Below, piece after piece: positions 5,934 through 6,758 of a stretch of DNA of 6,758 nucleotides; within the stretch, counting starts at the first letter, position 1, and each line of letters opens with the position of its first letter. The position numbers and the translations under genes were made by a program. The notes under the pieces are model-generated. The model saw only the letters and a list, made by a program, of their open reading frames with translations, had not been told where the DNA came from and did not search any database. Source of the DNA: Eubacteriaceae bacterium (GTDB lineage Bacteria > Bacillota > Clostridia > Eubacteriales > Anaerofustaceae); the NCBI GenBank assembly GCA_017613995.1, contig JAGACT010000018.1, positions 1 to 6,758 of the forward strand, written 5' to 3'.

Positions 5934-6009
5934 TGGCAGGGGCAGAAGGACTTGAACCCTCGACACTCGGTTTTGGAGACCGATGCTCTACCAACTGAGC
6001 TATACCCCT
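5934..6009 (-). tRNA. tRNA-Trp (anticodon CCA)
   Basis: A complete 76-base cloverleaf on the minus strand. The acceptor stem AGGGGTA pairs with TGCCCCT (one T-G pair); the D stem is GCTC/GAGC with loop AGTTGGTA. The anticodon stem TCGGT/ACCGA holds loop CTCCAAA, so the anticodon is CCA and reads UGG. The variable loop is GTGTC, and the T arm is GAGGG-TTCAAGT-CCTTC. The discriminator base is G, as expected for bacterial tRNA-Trp, and the 3' CCA is encoded. Its own promoter lies just upstream, so the mature 5' end is only about 6 bases from the predicted transcript start. Confidence 0.98.
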
Positions 6010-6021
6010 GTGACTTTTTGT

Positions 6022-6050
6022 ATTATAGTAAAACGAGATTGGAAAGTCAA
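6022..6050 (-). promoter_or_regulatory. Sigma-A promoter of tRNA-Trp
   Basis: On the minus strand, TTGACT (-35, 6045-6050; 5 of 6) and a perfect TATAAT (-10, 6022-6027) have a 17-base spacer. This is a strong promoter, fitting a stable RNA gene. The predicted start is near 6015. Confidence 0.85.
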
Positions 6051-6078
6051 TAAATCCGGACAATAATATTTCAATCGT

Positions 6079-6107
6079 TTCACAAACCGAGCTGTGTGGG
6101 ATATAAT
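6079..6107 (+). promoter_or_regulatory. Sigma-A promoter of the cysteine desulfurase gene
   Basis: TTCACA (-35, 6079-6084; 5 of 6) and a perfect TATAAT (-10, 6102-6107) are 17 bases apart. The predicted start near 6114 gives a leader of about 35 bases before ATG 6149. It is divergent from the tRNA promoter, with 28 bases between the two -35 elements. Confidence 0.8.
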
Positions 6108-6148
6108 ACTTAATTGCAGTAAGCAAAGCAGAAAAAAGAGGATGTAAA

Positions 6149-6758
6149 ATGATCTGTTATTTCGATAACGCTGCGTCCACAAGACCCTACGACGAAGCCG
6201 TCGCGTTCTATGCCGGGCTTCTTACCACGCAGTACGCAAATCCTTCCGCCCTTCACAGCTTCGGCTATGACGCCATGAAGCTGGTGGACAGGGCAAAAGA
6301 GGAAGTTACTTCCATCCATAACCTCAGCGGATTCGATCCGGTATTCACTTCGGGAGCCACGGAATCCGTCAATCTGGCCATAAAGGGCACCATCGACAGG
6401 TTCGAGGACATCACCAGGACCCATATCATAACCACGGGCATAGAACATGCCTGCGTTACCAATACCTGCGGCTACCTGGAGGAGAAGGGAGCAGACGTAA
6501 CGTATCTTTCCACGGACAGCCTGGGAAGGATCGACATTGAGGAACTGAAGAACTCCATAAACGAGCACACGAAGATAGTGTCCGTCATCTGGGTGAACAA
6601 CGAGACGGGCATAGTCCAGGACGTCGGTGCGATCTGCCGCGCCGTAAAGGAGAGGGACCGCCGCATCCTGGTGCATCTTGACGCCACCCAGGGCTTCGGC
6701 AAGATCCCGCAGGATCTGTCCTGTGCCGACCTGGTCAGCGTTTCCGCCCACAAATTCC
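6149..6758 (+). CDS. Cysteine desulfurase, NifS/IscS type (3' end beyond window)
   Basis: An open frame from ATG 6149, with an AGAGGAT site 7 bases upstream; 203 complete codons are present before the window ends. The enzyme uses PLP to remove sulfur from cysteine as a protein-bound persulfide for Fe-S clusters and tRNA thiolation. The N-terminus (M)ICYFDNAAST is characteristic. It is followed by NPSALHSFG (31-39), TSGATESVNLAIKG (67-80), IEHACV (His100, stacking on the PLP ring), WVNNETG (Asn151 region, 148-154), HLDATQGFGK (Asp178 and Gln181, PLP contacts) and SAHKF, with Lys202 as the Schiff-base lysine. Order and spacing agree with class I enzymes (IscS/NifS). The catalytic cysteine loop and the rest of the roughly 380-residue protein lie beyond the edge. 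In many Bacillota such a gene is followed by the thiouridine synthase gene thiI, which cannot be checked here. The frame is intact and under its own promoter. Confidence 0.95.
   Translation, partial: MICYFDNAASTRPYDEAVAFYAGLLTTQYANPSALHSFGYDAMKLVDRAKEEVTSIHNLSGFDPVFTSGATESVNLAIKGTIDRFEDITRTHIITTGIEHACVTNTCGYLEEKGADVTYLSTDSLGRIDIEELKNSINEHTKIVSVIWVNNETGIVQDVGAICRAVKERDRRILVHLDATQGFGKIPQDLSCADLVSVSAHKF

Noticed and set aside
5845..6126. Upstream in-frame extension of the GHMP kinase reading frame, adding 94 residues
   Set aside because: It runs through the whole tRNA-Trp gene and the tRNA and kinase promoters. The AAAGGAG site and the family N-terminus place the start at 5844.
6110..6751. Long minus-strand frames opposite the cysteine desulfurase
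   Set aside because: They are antisense to an intact, strongly conserved enzyme and have no recognisable protein features or ribosome site.

Overview
The window looks like a piece of a Bacillota chromosome, most likely Clostridia/Eubacteriales. The basis is strong AGGAGG-type ribosome sites, near-consensus sigma-A promoters (TTGACA/TATAAT with 17-bp spacers) in front of several genes, TTG starts, intrinsic terminators with T-tracts, a tRNA with an encoded CCA, and moderately GC-rich coding DNA that uses many AGG, AGA and ATA codons. This placement is inference; there is no rRNA or lineage marker in the window. I see no mobile element, CRISPR array, prophage or other sign of a transferred island.

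Layout. On the minus strand at the left are a 56-residue two-helix membrane peptide (10-180) and a membrane-anchored DUF218/YdcF-SanA family protein (276-1058). A divergent intergenic region leads to a plus-strand calcineurin-like metallophosphoesterase of the YkuE type (1232-1921). A new consensus promoter at the end of that gene drives a two-gene plus-strand unit: a 684-residue cytosolic protein whose C-terminal third is a divergent TerD-like domain (2028-4082), then a lipoprotein of unknown function (4095-4892). Both genes of this unit start with TTG and lie 12 bases apart. The unit ends at a hairpin that can terminate transcription in both directions (4919-4962).

Convergent to that unit, on the minus strand, is a GHMP kinase of the homoserine-kinase type (4972-5844) with degenerate N-terminal and HPDN motifs. 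Upstream of it, on the same strand and under its own consensus promoter, is tRNA-Trp(CCA) (5934-6009). Back-to-back with the tRNA, a plus-strand promoter drives a NifS/IscS-type cysteine desulfurase (6149 onwards), which is cut by the window edge immediately after its PLP-binding lysine.

Most of these genes are independent housekeeping or envelope functions. The one unit that could be a poorly described system is the TerD-like protein plus lipoprotein pair. The cytosolic member belongs to a calcium-binding, stress-associated fold. The secreted member carries a DxDxDG loop resembling a calcium-binding site. The two are evidently co-transcribed.
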